Shown here: piece after piece, positions 49,994 through 62,926 of the stretch | How positions within the stretch are numbered: the first letter of the stretch is position 1 | Layout: every line of letters starts with the position of its first letter | Assembly: GCA_034620365.1 (NCBI GenBank) | Contig: JAQGEQ010000091.1 | Location: 248,001-312,000, forward strand | Source of the DNA: Pegea sp. RAD2-039 | Taxonomy: Eukaryota > Chordata > Thaliacea > Salpida > Salpidae | Direction of reading: 5' to 3' | Length of the DNA: 64,000 nt | Translations under genes and position numbers: made by a program | The notes under the pieces: generated by a model | The model's database searches: none | What the model saw: only the letters and a program-made list of their open reading frames with translations | Told to the model about the DNA's origin: nothing

Positions 49994-51295
49994 ATCAAAA
50001 AATTATCTAATTCTGATAACAAGTATAAATTTATAAAAAGATAGCTGTTGTGAATATTATAGATAAATTTTTGTATACTAAATGAACATCTAAATTATAA
50101 CATTGATATTTATATTGACAACTGATTTATATGAATTCCAAATAGAACAATTTAATATATAAATATTAACCATTTTTAAATGTTTAATAATACATATTAC
50201 ACAAGGTAAATATAAGCAAAGACTTAACTTCTGTTTATCTATGATAAAGCACTTGACAACATGTTAGAACAATAAAAATTAAAGAAAAATAAATTAAAAC
50301 AGCCAATTGTTATTTTTGTAAATTACTTTATTATCTAGCTTATAATATTAAAGCTTTGAATTATAATTAATGACTAAACTTATTATTAAATACTAAAAAG
50401 ATTAATTTTAAATAATGAACACAAACTTGAACATTTAAAAATTAATTCTAAATGATTTATGATATCATTTAAAGTAGTAAAACATAAACAAAATTAAATA
50501 AATTGTCTTTAAAATAGTTTTTTTTTTTTAATTTAAGACCATTATTGAAAGTTGCAACCATTTAAGTTCATAACATAGTTTGAAACAAACTAATCAAATG
50601 AAAAAGAAAGTTTTCAGTTAGAATTCATGTCACTCAAGTTCTTAAAATAAACAATTATAAATAACTTTTTATTGATTTACAGAATTAAGTTGTTTGCAAA
50701 TAATAAATTATATAGATGTAATTTAAAAAGTTAGAGATAAATAAAGTTAAAAATGTTACTAAGGTTTCAAATTATATTATAAATAATATATTTAGATTTT
50801 TTCTATAATTTGTTTTATATTAAATGCTCAGTCGTTATTTTTAATTAAAAAAAAACAGAATGAATAAAATCTAAATAATAAAATTATGGTTTTGTTAATC
50901 AAAATAATACAAAAAAATTAACAAAGTTTATTTATTTGATAATATTTTATAAAATATAATAAATCATCTTACTAGTAAAAATAAAAAAATATAATTTATT
51001 TCAGAAATAAATAATAATCGTCTCAAAAATTGACGAACTATGATGAAGCTTTTTCAAAGAGTACTAATACAACTACAAGTAGTTACAATTTGGCTTTTTA
51101 ATCAATACTGCACTTTCTAATGGATACAAACAATTAAATGAGCAAAAATAAGCTATAAAAATATAAGTATAATTTTCATAAAAAACTTTAAAAGAGATTT
51201 TGTTTAGATAAAACTTTTTCAAATATTCCAATAATTATAATTCTTTTTAGTCGCTATAAAATATTATTATAATAATTATAATAATAATTATTATA
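49994..51295. other. AT-rich spacer upstream of PSMB6
   Basis: No gene seen. Very AT-rich; ends in an ATA/ATT microsatellite (about 51258-51295) into which the short LINE copy at 51296 has inserted. Confidence 0.5.
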
Positions 51296-51524
51296 ACTTA
51301 TGCTGTTCAAGAAAAAGCTGAATTGTAATAATATCGCTAACACTGCCATTTCTAAACTGTGATTTTTTTCTCTTTTACAATACTATGATTCTGTGCAATT
51401 CTTCATTGTCATATGCTTTTTCGTTTACTCGTCAAATAGATCTAATTTGTGAGAATGTGTGTTAGCGAGAGGTGCTCTCTTTAGGCACCCTCCTTCACAT
51501 TTATTGTAATAAATAAATAAATAA
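51296..51524 (+). mobile_element. Very short, recent 5'-truncated LINE copy
   Basis: Near-identical to 17956-18186 of the full-length LINE, including the stem-loop and AATAAATAAATAA tail. Only about 230 bp were inserted. The 5' junction falls in an ATA-rich microsatellite. High identity to the full element indicates recent activity of this lineage. Confidence 0.85.
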
Positions 51525-52856
51525 TTTTTAAAAATAAGTAGTTTTTCAAGATTAGGTATTATTTTCAACTCAGAAAATAGCCCAGAGATAGGATTTAAAT
51601 TTTTAAGTTGTAGACTACATAGTCAAGGTTTACAGACACAACAGATTAAACTTTTATAATCTAAAATTACTTAATGTTAATTATTTATATCAAAAATATT
51701 AGCAATTTTAAAATTAATTTAAAATAAAGTTCTGCTCTATGAGCTATGACCTTAAAATAACGATTGTAATTCCACTTCTGAGCCTAAATTTAATCAGGTC
51801 AGTTATTACACATTTGAATCATTAATTGTAATTAGAGCGATTACACGTTTTGTAGGTTGATTTCAATCCTAATACTATCGTATTGTGATATAAAAGTAAA
51901 GTATTTTGTTGATATAAAATGAGTTACTAATATTCGAAATGAATATTTAGAAGTACCCTGCTAGAGCTATCTTGTTAGAATTAGTTGCTGCTGGATAATT
52001 ACTGTATTCGAGTTAAAATTGAAAGGTATAAATTAAAAATTTATTGCCTTGATAGGTTCATAAAGAATATTGACAGGGTGAAGAAATACAGCTAATCGTT
52101 AGGGAAACTTACCAGACTAAGTCTCAGTGTTAAAGGGTACACTAAAATGTTTTTAATACAGAAGATGAGGTTTTACAGATGCTTTTTTTCTTGGAGAATT
52201 TTTCTTTTATCAGAAAGCTGTTTCTTAATACCAATTATACTCAAAGTATCCAAAATATTAACAGCTTTTTTGAAAAATTTACATAAGTAAGAAAAATTAA
52301 AGTTTAGAATAATTCAATGCTGAATAATAAAGTCACAAAAAACCAAAGTTCTTAAAAAATCAACAGTTGCTTTACTAGTTCTTAGATAAAAGTAAATAAA
52401 ACTTAACTAAGAGTTCTTGGATAAAATTTTATACTTGTCTATTTATTAACTTATAAATAGATACTTAAATGTCTCATTGTAAAAAAAATTATACGCCATT
52501 TTTGGCATAATATTTTAACCAGCAATTTAAAGCTGTGCAAAATATTATATTATTTATTCTCTAATTTTAAAGTAAATTTTAATAAAAAGAGATTTAAAAT
52601 AAGTGAAAAAAAAATTAAAATAAACCTGGAAATTTGCACAAAAGATTATGAAAATGTATAAAACCTTCAAAATAGTTATAATAAAATTAATATTTATTTA
52701 AATTATTTTATTATTTAAATTTATATTTTACATTTATTATTTTATTAGATTTCTTAAATAGTCTATTTTTTCTTTTCTAAGTTTATAAATATATCTTTAT
52801 TTAGAATGAATTAATTAATTATGTTTTTAGGTTTTAGACTTATTTGTTATAAAAAA
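51525..52856. other. Spacer upstream of GTF3C1
   Basis: AT-rich, no gene or repeat recognised. Should contain the GTF3C1 promoter; no clear core promoter motif can be told apart from the AT-rich background. Confidence 0.5.
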
Positions 52857-55800
52857 ATGGATATTTTTGAAGCTGTTAAAGAAGAAATTGCTTTAGAAGG
52901 TTTAGATGGTATTACAATACCAACATTATGGATAAGAATTGCTATAAGAAAAGCTGAAACTAAAGAAAAGTTTCCAAATCTTAATGAAAATTTTAAAGAA
53001 TATCTCTGGAGTTTTTGTTGCTCTCTAAATTGTATTCAAATTTTTAAATTACCTTCTCCAAGAGATGAACCAGAGCTTTTTGACAGGTTTGATTAAAATT
53101 TTAATAAATACTTTATATAAATAGATACTTTGTCGAATGGTTTGCTACATAAGAGCGTTTGAAACATAACATTATTCTGATGACCTTTATCTTTCATAAA
53201 CATAAGAATATCTTGTTTTTGTATAGTTAAGCTAATAGTTTTGTAGGTCTTATAGATGCCAGGTTAAACCAACTGACTTTTCAATGACATTTTATTTTAT
53301 TATTAGACCAAAGAGTTTATAAGTCAGAGTTTTACCATCTATGCTACCAGCTTCATAATCAGATGTTTATCTACTTAGTAGTGGTTGTTATCATACCCTC
53401 AGGTCCATTCCCACCTAAAAAACCCAGATAAAAAGATATTTTTATTGTGGTTAATAACAACACTTCTAGAAGATGAAAAACTTTGAATTTAAAGCTGTAG
53501 TTGAAGTCTCGCAGACATTTCGTCACTGTATTCAATGACCTTTTGGCAGCTTCTGTGACACCAGCTACTCCCTCTGTTCCACTGCATAACCTTTTTGGCG
53601 TGGAGAGTGAAATCCTACTGCATGGGCAACAACTGGATCTCCATAATTTCTGCCCTAGCATATAAATATGCCGATTTTTCTCAGCTGAAGCTAACTAGTC
53701 ATATAGCAAAGATAAAACAATTTAACTGTAGACAAATAAAAAGGTCTCAAAACAGAACCTAGTAAAGCCACAAGTATGAATTACAAAAAAAGAAAATGTT
53801 AGTCTAATATAAACTTAATTTTAAAAGAGATGAATTAGTGATGAAGTTTTGAAGATTGGTTGAAACGTTATGCATGAAAATGTGTAACTATCTACATGTA
53901 AAAAATAGAAAGAATTATGAAACAAATAAAGAAAATCTCAGATTCTATTTACAATTTCACAGATAGCTTTCACTTATTTAAAAATCTTCTTTTATCAGTT
54001 GTACTTTGAATGCTTATTTTTTAGATTTTCTGGATTCAATGAAGATACTGCTACTCACGTAGCTGTAGCCCCTGATGAATTGGGAACTATAAAAGATGTT
54101 TATCCTATAGAACTTGTCAGCGTCAATGGTGTTAGAGTAAGACTTTTATTTTTTCCTGATAGGAATGAAAATAATTTTTTTAATTAGGGTTCTTGTGCGA
54201 CATTCGAAAAAAGAATTGAAATCACATCTGAAGTAAATGAGAAAAAACTAACTTTAAAAGAAACCTTAAATATGTGAGTTTGTTGAGATTACATAGATAT
54301 TTATTACTTCTTTTTGTATCAACCTTGTAACATAGTACTAGCTACCTATTTGTTTGTAAGCTAAAGCATTTCTAAATAATCATTCATCATCACTTACCAA
54401 AGATCTTCTAAATGATATTTTTAGCTTTATACAACTAACTTTGTCTTTTTTAAGTCGTTAGTTTATTCATTCAAAATCGTTTTTAATGATTTCTTTATAA
54501 CTTAGTACATTTAATCTCACAAAAATTGATATTTGCTCAGATATGGGAAGAAATGTGTTGTCCTAGTTGCTTCTCAACATGCTAGATCAAAAGTGTTAGC
54601 TGGAAAACATTGTGATAGTACAGTACGTTGATTTTTAGGAAATTGATTTATCAGTTTCATAAGTTTTTGTTAGTTTGTAGAAAAACTCCAAAACGTTCAA
54701 TACTGTGTCCTAGAAAGAATTGGAAGATCCCGAACTCAAGGTGAACTACAAAGCTTTTTAAACAACAACACATTTAAGTAAGTTCAGTTGTTCAAGAAAA
54801 AAGTATTTCTTTTTATACTCTGCTTTATATTTTTAGATGTTTGAAAAGATCTCATATACATCATATCACAAAAGACTTATTTGCTGAAAACTTGATTGTA
54901 AAACAAAGCCACTCTTATCGAATGTAAGTGGATGTAATTGAGATCTTCTTTTTATCGCTCTTTTTTATCAGATCAAATAGAACAGTTCATCAGATTTTGC
55001 TTCAACTAACTCACATGCACAGGGAGTTGAGATCATCTTATATGAAATACGAAGTTGAAATTAAAAAGTTGTTAAGTAAAAATCGGTACAAGAGGTTCCA
55101 CTGGACAGATATACAAAATGCAATTGTACGAATTCCGGCCTTTTTGTTTCCAGTCCAAATTGTTTTAATTATTTTTTGTAGTGTTTAAGTGATTGCCGAT
55201 TAAAGAAATTGAAGAAAAAGCTACTGGATAAAAAAGTAGTCATTCAATACCCCGCTTTTCCAGAAGGTTCTAAACGAACGAGACTTTTTGTGAAGCTAAA
55301 TGAGGTTTGAATTCATTTCATCAAATTTCTACAGTAAAATCGGAGTTGTTAATTAATAGGAGTTTGAACCAACTGTAAGTGATAATGAAGAAGTAGTTAA
55401 AGAAGTTATAGAAGAAAATATACCTCCACTGGTGTGGGAACTTCCTATAATTACACAATGTTATCATTTTTGTAAGTATTTTTTTGTTAGTTTTATCAGC
55501 TGATTTATAAATTTTAACTCTTTACTGTCCTCTAGTGGTGAGCAAAGGTGGTGAGGGTTGCGAACAAAGTGATTTTCTGAAGATATTAAAAGGGTATGGC
55601 GGCTTAGAAGCAAGAAGTATTTGTAGGATGCTGACCAGATTTGGAAAGATAAAAGTAATTTCAGATCGTTCTAAGATCAGATCAATAAATCTTCTTCTTC
55701 TTCAGATTGTTATGATTGATAGAGGAGCTCAAAGAGTGCAAAGGATCATCGCAAAAGATTTCGAACAGAGCAGTTTAATCAACAAGGACTTCCTAGCGGC

Positions 55801-58800
55801 CCGGAAACTGATGTCAAATTTGATTCGAAGTTGATTCAATTTTATTTACAACAAAAATTGAATCCGAGTTTTTTAGATCAGTCCCAACCAACCCCTGCTT
55901 CTTCTGAAAATGTCTTATTAGCTCTTGATTACAAAGACACAAGCTTAAAAGATCAATCATCTACATCAGTGGTTGAATATGTCCCAAAAACTCCTCTATC
56001 TGATCCTGATAAAACTCTTAATGAGTTTCAATCTCTGCAAACAGCAAGATCTTTGTCAAGAACAAATACGATCTTGACGTTTATAAACGAGAGGAAAGTT
56101 GTAGAAGGGACCTTACCATTTCGTCAAGTCTTGATGGAAATTGAAGAGAGTGGAGGTAAGTGAAGATCAAACATTCCTACATCCTCTGATGTCTTTGTAG
56201 GTCACAAGATTTGCAGAAAAACTATCAAGAATATTGTAGGTAAATTAGTGGAGCAAGGTTTGATGCACAAGACCCGTTTTTCTGTTACATTTGGTGAAAC
56301 AACTGTAGAGGTTGGTAGGATGTATTTTGTGTCAACTGTGACGATTGAAAGAAGATTTTTTTAGAGTGATTACTATTTGTCGCTTAATGCTACCTTAGAA
56401 GATATTGAATATGCGAAAAATTCTGCCAAATTCCGAATATTTTCACAAGATTGGCAACAAAAATGTGAAACACTTGTAAGTTCTTTAAATTTGATCCCCG
56501 TATCCTAAGATTTGATCTTTGTAGTTCAACTTGAAAGACATGGATGAGAAAAATGAAGCAAAAAAGGTCCGGATGACTAGTGATGAAGTTGGTGATCGTG
56601 AAACAAGATTTAAAAAGAAATATCAACGATCTCAGATAATCCACGAATATCTCTGGTACCTCGCATATGGTCATCCGAATCAAGGGAGTATGATTCCTGA
56701 TTTCAAAGAGATCCATGTCTACAATGATGAATATAGTTGGAAGAGGTAAGATCGAATCCATATCAGCATCAATTGATCTTTACTTGTTCAGATATCTACC
56801 TCCAGTTCCAAGAACCAATCATAATATTAACGGATGGTTGAAGTTACGAGATATCATAGTTCAACTTCCCCTTGTCACCCTTGCCCAGTTCCATAATCTC
56901 GAAGTCACTGATGAAATCGCTGAGTATTTAGATAATTGGGACAAACGTAATTATTTAGTGAGGCATCTGCCTCCGGGTATCATCAGATCAATCATCCACA
57001 AGAACAGATACCGAGACTCATTGAATCGAACTCTTGAAAGACTTTGTTTTATGGGTCTTGTTTCCTTTAGTACCAAAAAAAATCGCAGATCTATCTTATT
57101 AGGAGAGATGGTTTACGTCCACCGAAACGCGTCGCTTGTAAACACGAGCCCATCTAGAAAAGGGTAAATTATTTACACCAAAGTTCAATCAAAAGATTGA
57201 TAAGATCTTCAGCTACATGTGTACATCTGAAGACATCGTATATGAGCATCTTCCTTATCATTTCGACTGTCTGGAAACGGTTCAAAACTACTGGCTCCGG
57301 ATGAGGACTATTTGCTTCACTACTGAACTTGGTAACTTTTCTCAACTAACTTCATCCTAACTTTCAAATTGAAATCTAGGACACAAGAAAGAGATGATAT
57401 CCGATGATGGTAAAGAGGTCCAAAGATACTCAAACATTCTTCGTGCCTACGTCGAGAAGCACATGAACAGGTGACAATTGATAAAAAGATACCCAAAAGT
57501 TGACTCTTCATCAATCAGGGAAGATGATGAAGATGTCAAGGATGAAGGAAGTATCCCTGGAGACGGGAAGGGAGCAGCTGGATTCGATTCATCGATGTTT
57601 ATTCATCTTTTTCGTAATTGGGACTCTTGTGTTAAGAAGCTCTCAGAAGAAGAGATCAGGGCCTGCAACTTTCCGGGGCGAGCAAAACGTCTGACCAAGC
57701 TCACTCCATCTGTGGTCCGATATGAAGACCCCTCAAAACAAAAGAGTGCCCCAGCAGTTAAATTAGGGGCCCCGGCTCAAAAAAGACCCAAGCTTGTAAA
57801 AAAAACGTCGAAGAAGACACAAAGAAGTAGAAAACGAAATGTGAATGGAGATCGTAATGAAGTTGAGAAGAAGAAGACACGCATAGAGAAAGAAGATTTA
57901 AAGATGGCAGTGAAGGGGGTACGGGTCCGACATTCATTCACAAAAGATGAGGATGAGTTGCTGATCAAATACAATGCGACCTCTACGATCCTTCAACGGC
58001 TCCTTAGTGTTGAGGGTCATCTCATCAAGTTAAGTGCTGTCTCCTGGATGTTCGTCTTCAATCTTTTTAAGAAGACTTTTAAAGACACAAAAAAGACTCC
58101 TGACTCTTTGAGAAGAAGATGTCGCTTCATCATGAGGAACTACACCAACATCATCAAGCATGATCTCACAGTCGCATATGCGATTGAAAATCGAGAGAAT
58201 GAAGACATCCTTCGAATCCTTCAGAATCATCAAGTAGTCCCAAATGAGGTAGAAACAGAAAGAGTCTATCTTCAACTCTTGAAATATGTGGAGGAGCAGA
58301 AAGGAGGAATGTCCAAAGAATTGATGGATAAACTCCCGGACACTATTGATGATATCCAGAAGAAGTAGGTCTTATCTGATCTTCTTATATTTCATTGAAG
58401 TTGATTTTCAGCTGCATCATCTCAACTTTCACCATGAATCTTGATGATAGTGAGCTGCGTCTGAAGACTACATGTCTAGTCTCAGCTCTCAACACTCCTG
58501 ATGACATCGAGATATCTCGCGTGGAAAACCTCATCTACAGCGCCTTCTTTAGTGATGAAGAGGACCGAGCGAGTCTTTCAGTGAGTCTCTTCATCTCATC
58601 CATCTCTTCATCTTTATCATTTTTAGGCTCAGAAAGGCTTCCTGAGTGTTTCGAAAAGTATTGTTCGAGAAGTTTTCGATCATTTACGTAAAAAAGCGGT
58701 TGTTCCTCTTCAAGCGAAGAAGCGCTTTCGGGAAGAGAAGAAGTTCCTACCATTTGGTGTCCCTGCCTATCCTCTATCTAAGTTCTTCATGTCAGTTTCA

Positions 58801-60430
58801 TCTTTAACCAATCAGCAATCAGCTGAAGACTTACTTTGCAGGTTATTCAAATCAGATTTTATATTAGAATTAGTAAATAGTGTCAACGACGTTTTACAAA
58901 ACTTTCTTTCTACAAACCACACCAAGCTCGATATGTCAGTGACAGCTGGACACGTTATCACATTATTAGGTTTGTTGGTTGGTCTGTAAGCTGAAAATTT
59001 GACGAAATTATTTTTAGGGTTGCAATTACGAAATAAAGCATTTCTAGAAATTGATACTAAAAATCCAGAGTAAGTCTTTGATGTTTTGATTGAATCAAAT
59101 ATTTACTTTAATTTCTAGGATGTACATGGCAAAGAAAGAGATTAAAACAGATAATGTCCCGGAGGTACATGATGATGTACTCTTTTATATGAGTTTTTAT
59201 CTCTCTTTTATTACAGGAACAACAACAATTTCGATTAAATATTTTTAACAAATCTACTTTCGATTATATGAAAGCAAACACCGAGTTCTTCAACATTACA
59301 ATTAAAAACAATTCTCATAATCAAGATCTCACTGATCCTCATCCTAATCATACAAATGTCTATCATACTTTGAGCAAGATGTATCAAGGAGCTAGTAACA
59401 ACAAAATATGTGGATTGGATATTTTAGAATCTACTGAAATAGCTTTAGCTCAAATAGAATCTGTTACTTATTCTACTAATATAAATGATGCCAGACATTA
59501 TATTCAAAATGATTCTTTGTCTAATTTAATCTTAAAAATTTTAAAGAAGAAATCGAGTCCTCAATATCAACTTGGTAAAAAATGTCTTCAGATTGATAAA
59601 GAAGATTTACATTTTTTATCTTTAGGATATGTTGAAGAACGTCTTAAAAAGATTCTTATTCGTAAAACTCCTTACTCTAAAGAAGAGATCTCTAAATCTC
59701 TTAATCAACTCATTAAGTTTAAACTAATCTATCGAGTTGGTTCTCTAGAGTAAGTAAAATTCCAAAAAAAATCCACAAATCTTTTGATTAAACGTTTCAG
59801 ACGTCGCTTAGTGCTTCATGAATACGCTTCTAGTTGGTTTACTGTCGCTCATCATTTCGAGTAAGTCTCCATCCAATCATATTTACTCCCCAACTTCATC
59901 TTCAACCTCATCCAGTCAAGCGGAGTCATCTAAATCTAAATGGTCAACGCATCGCTTCTTGTGTCGTCCTTGGCATTCACATAATGGAAAAATCAACTTT
60001 AAAGCAATCAAGAAGATACTTTCAAGTGTTGTTGATCACGTGAGTATCTATCATCAATCCAACGATCTTTGGAAGACTTGATTTATGTACAGATCTTCAA
60101 TAACACCGGATGTACGCTACTAGACATGAGCTCAAAATTTGCTAAAATGCTTCAAAAAGTAGTTTTGTTGGAAACCATTGATGTAAGTTTTTGATGATAA
60201 TTGAACTTGGTAGTAAGATGTAGGTTTATTTACAGGTTTTATTGACCTTGAAGTGTATTGAAAGAAGATGTAGCTCCCGTGGAAGAACTTGGGAGTTTTT
60301 TACAGAAACTTCTTCTTGTCATCCTGAACAATCTGATAATTATGATTATCTTGTTGTGACTGATGACTGTTTGTTTAGATTTTCATTTTTTATAGCTTCC
60401 ATAGAAACATATATTGAAAAAGATGATTAA
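52857..60430 (+). CDS. GTF3C1: General transcription factor 3C polypeptide 1 (TFIIIC largest subunit)
   Basis: Subunit of TFIIIC that binds the B box of tRNA genes and recruits RNA polymerase III machinery in the nucleus. Twenty-eight exons join in phase to 1696 residues (human about 2100). Exons begin 52857, 54025, 54188, 54541, 54681, 54837, 54972, 55182, 55360, 55536, 55706, 55877, 56201, 56365, 56525, 56792, 57213, 57380, 57519, 58412, 58627, 59018, 59119, 59217, 59801, 59916, 60093, 60236. Match to the family runs from the first residues (ALEGLDG) through the B-block winged helix (YCVLERIGRSRTQGEL, exon 5), EYLWYLAYGHP, YLPPVP, LERLCFMGL, SIPGDGKGAAGFDSS and TPDSLRRRCRFI, to the C-terminal GRPW-like RPWHS segment. 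A Lys/Arg-rich stretch (57780-57880) fits a nuclear protein. The ATG at 52857 is chosen because homology starts there. From exon 12 onward introns are only 45-55 nt. Confidence 0.93.
53385..53695. repeat. Dispersed repeat family B, copy 2, in GTF3C1 intron 1
   Basis: Homologous to 47560-47795 in the same orientation, with the shared block ACAACACTTCTAGAAGATG. A 96-codon minus-strand ORF (53371-53661) covers it but has no recognisable domain. Higher GC than the surrounding intron marks it as inserted. Confidence 0.55.
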
Positions 60431-61404
60431 AATAAGACTTTTTGGTTTCTTCGTTCACTTACTTTTCAATTTCGAAAGTTTTCTATTCTTGTTCTTTCAA
60501 AACTAACTTGATCAAAACTCAAATTTATTGAAGTCTTCTTTCTTATTTACTTCTAATGTTGTGGACTAGTTGAAATTATTCTGTTGGAAAATAAAAAAAA
60601 ATAATTTATTTTCTAGAAGTGAAAGAATAAATTTCAAAATATTTTACTTTTATCAGCGAATTATAAAAAATTTAGTTGTCGGTAGTGAAGAAATTAGAAA
60701 ATAAACTTCCTTAGTTTAATAATTGATTGCTGGGAAGCCTATTAAAGATCAAGGAGACGGTTTATCTTTTGTGCTTGATGAATCAGCAAATTTTTTTTAT
60801 AAATAAATCTTTTGATGAAGATTTTATTCTCTAAATGATTTTATACATATTAGCAACATTTAATTCGTGAATTTATTATATTTTCAAACCTTATAAGACT
60901 TATGTGTCACTGAATTGATAGACAGTTGATTTTTGAATACATAATTAATTGAAGCATTTAACTTTAGATTGCTGCAAAAACTTTATTGACTTAAAAAGTT
61001 TCAATTTAGCAAATAAAACTGAAAACAAAAAAAAGATATTTCATTTTTCTACTTTTAATTTTTTAAAGGATTAATTACTTTTTAGAAATAAGTTGTAAAG
61101 TATCCTTAAGTATCTCTTTACTTCAGCTTATTCATGACATCAGTAGTTCGTTTTTTATTGGAACTTTTATCTTGACGATCAGTAATGATGGTAATTATTG
61201 ATTAAAATCCAAGTTTGGCTTTAAAAACATTTATAAGATAAATAACGACAAAAAATTAAAACTACAAAAATTGAAACGACAAAATCATATAACAATTTCT
61301 TCTTAAAACTATTGAGATATTTAATCTAGAAATTCAGCTTTTGTAACATCACAAAAAAAAAGAGTAAATTGACAAAAGAATATTTAAAAGTGATTTAAGT
61401 TTGT

Positions 61405-61475
61405 GACAAAGTTGGCGAGTGGTTAGGTTGATTGGTTTCAAACCCATAAAAATCAGGTTGAAATCACATTTTGTC
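61405..61475 (+). other. Degenerate tRNA-like element (tRNA pseudogene or SINE head)
   Basis: Begins GACAAA and ends TTTGTC, which pair as an acceptor-like stem. TTGGCGAGTGGTTAGG resembles the A box/D arm of Leu or Ser tRNAs. ATTGG-TTTCAAA-CCCAT forms a nearly complete anticodon arm, and AGGTTGAAATC resembles a damaged B box. The T stem does not pair, so it is not a working tRNA. Confidence 0.35.
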
Positions 61476-62543
61476 GTTGAAGATGCGGAATAACGCGCGA
61501 TAATACGCCATCTAACGAGCGTAGAAAAAAAAACAATCTTATTTGCTTTAAGAGAGCGAATGCTACAGGAGCAAACACAAGACATAAAATCCTCCAGTAT
61601 AGGTACTTTAGTGACATTATGATAAAAGCCCTTGTCCAGACAACAAGGACTTCTTTCTATCTACTGCTACAAATATTCTTACTAAGAGTGATGAAGGTAA
61701 GCTTCTTAACGATAAAATGTCTTGAGGATTATCAAAATGGTTAAAGAAATAATTTCTACATAAAAAACACAAGATAGAAAAACTGGAACTGGTTTGTAGT
61801 CGCTAGTAGACAAATAAGCAGTTTTCTAGTTGACTACTAATCCCCCCTTTATACTGACATATCGAATTTATTTCCACAAAAAACTTCCAGCTTCTTATTT
61901 TCATCGCCAACAAATAGATAATGAAATATTAAAACTAATAAATATATTTCAAGTAGCTTAGGAGGTTAGATGTACAAAAGTAGTTTACAAATCATCTGCA
62001 TTTACTTGATAATTTCCGAAACCAAATCCGAAGCTTCATTTTACAAAACTGATATTTTGATCTTAAAAATATTTCAGATAACCTTTTAGATTTTTAGAAA
62101 CATTTTTCTATCTTTTTTAAAACTTTTAATTTATTTTTATTGGATAACTTCTGAATTAACAAACTTATTTACAATAAAATTTTAAAAATCAAATTATCAC
62201 ATAAAAGTGTTTCTTTGGTGAATTTTTGTTGTATGAAATTAAAATCGCAAATCAATAAACCAATTGTTACAAGTTTTTACTTAATTTTATCAAATAGATA
62301 AAAAAACAGATTCAACTTATATCTATTTAAATAAAATTGAAATTTGAATAAAACTAAACTTTTGATTTTTAGAAATTAAAAATATTCTTTCTAAATCTTC
62401 TAATTTCATCTCGATCAAAATTAGAAAAATATTTTGAAGAAAATCAAATTATAACTAAGTTTCAACTGGAGCACATTAACGGGGTGATTCTGAAACTGTG
62501 TCTTTTAATACTTATATAATTTGGATTAAGATTCGATTTTCAG

Positions 62544-62716
62544 ATCTTAACTTTGCCGATGATCCTATTTTAGTTGATAACAAATTTGAAGAGGTCTCAA
62601 GTAAAGATCACGACAAAAAACTTATTTTAAAGACATCTAATGTAAAAATGAAATACAAATCTTGGGTGGATTTCTTTGATCTTGGTTGCCAGATAACATT
62701 AGAAGAAAAAGACTGA
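62544..62716 (+). pseudogene. Possible exon or exon remnant, unidentified
   Basis: Follows a good 3' splice site (ATTTTCAG) and stays open for 57 codons to a TGA with protein-like composition (DLNFADDPILVDN, WVDFFDLGCQITLEEKD). An upstream coding-like segment (about 62371-62482, LEKYFEENQIITKFQLEHIN) ends at GTGATT but the phases of the two do not match, so I could not build a gene. No family recognised. Confidence 0.3.
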
Positions 62717-62926
62717 CTTAGAGATAGATTGGTTGCTAAGCCAATCAAATAGATCTATGTGGATACTAAGCAATCAAATTTAATGATCAAAGTATCTTTT
62801 AATAAAGTCCTAAGGAGGATTTGGACTTTGATCTCTAATTTAAAAACTCATTTAGAAATTGACAACTTTTTTTTTTGAAAACTTTTTAAACAAAATTGAA
62901 ATCAGTGAATCGAAACAAAAGTCACA

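Noticed and set aside
55830-55876. Apparent frameshift in GTF3C1
   Set aside because: A 47-nt GT-AG intron, the same size as its neighbours, restores the frame, so no mutation is needed.
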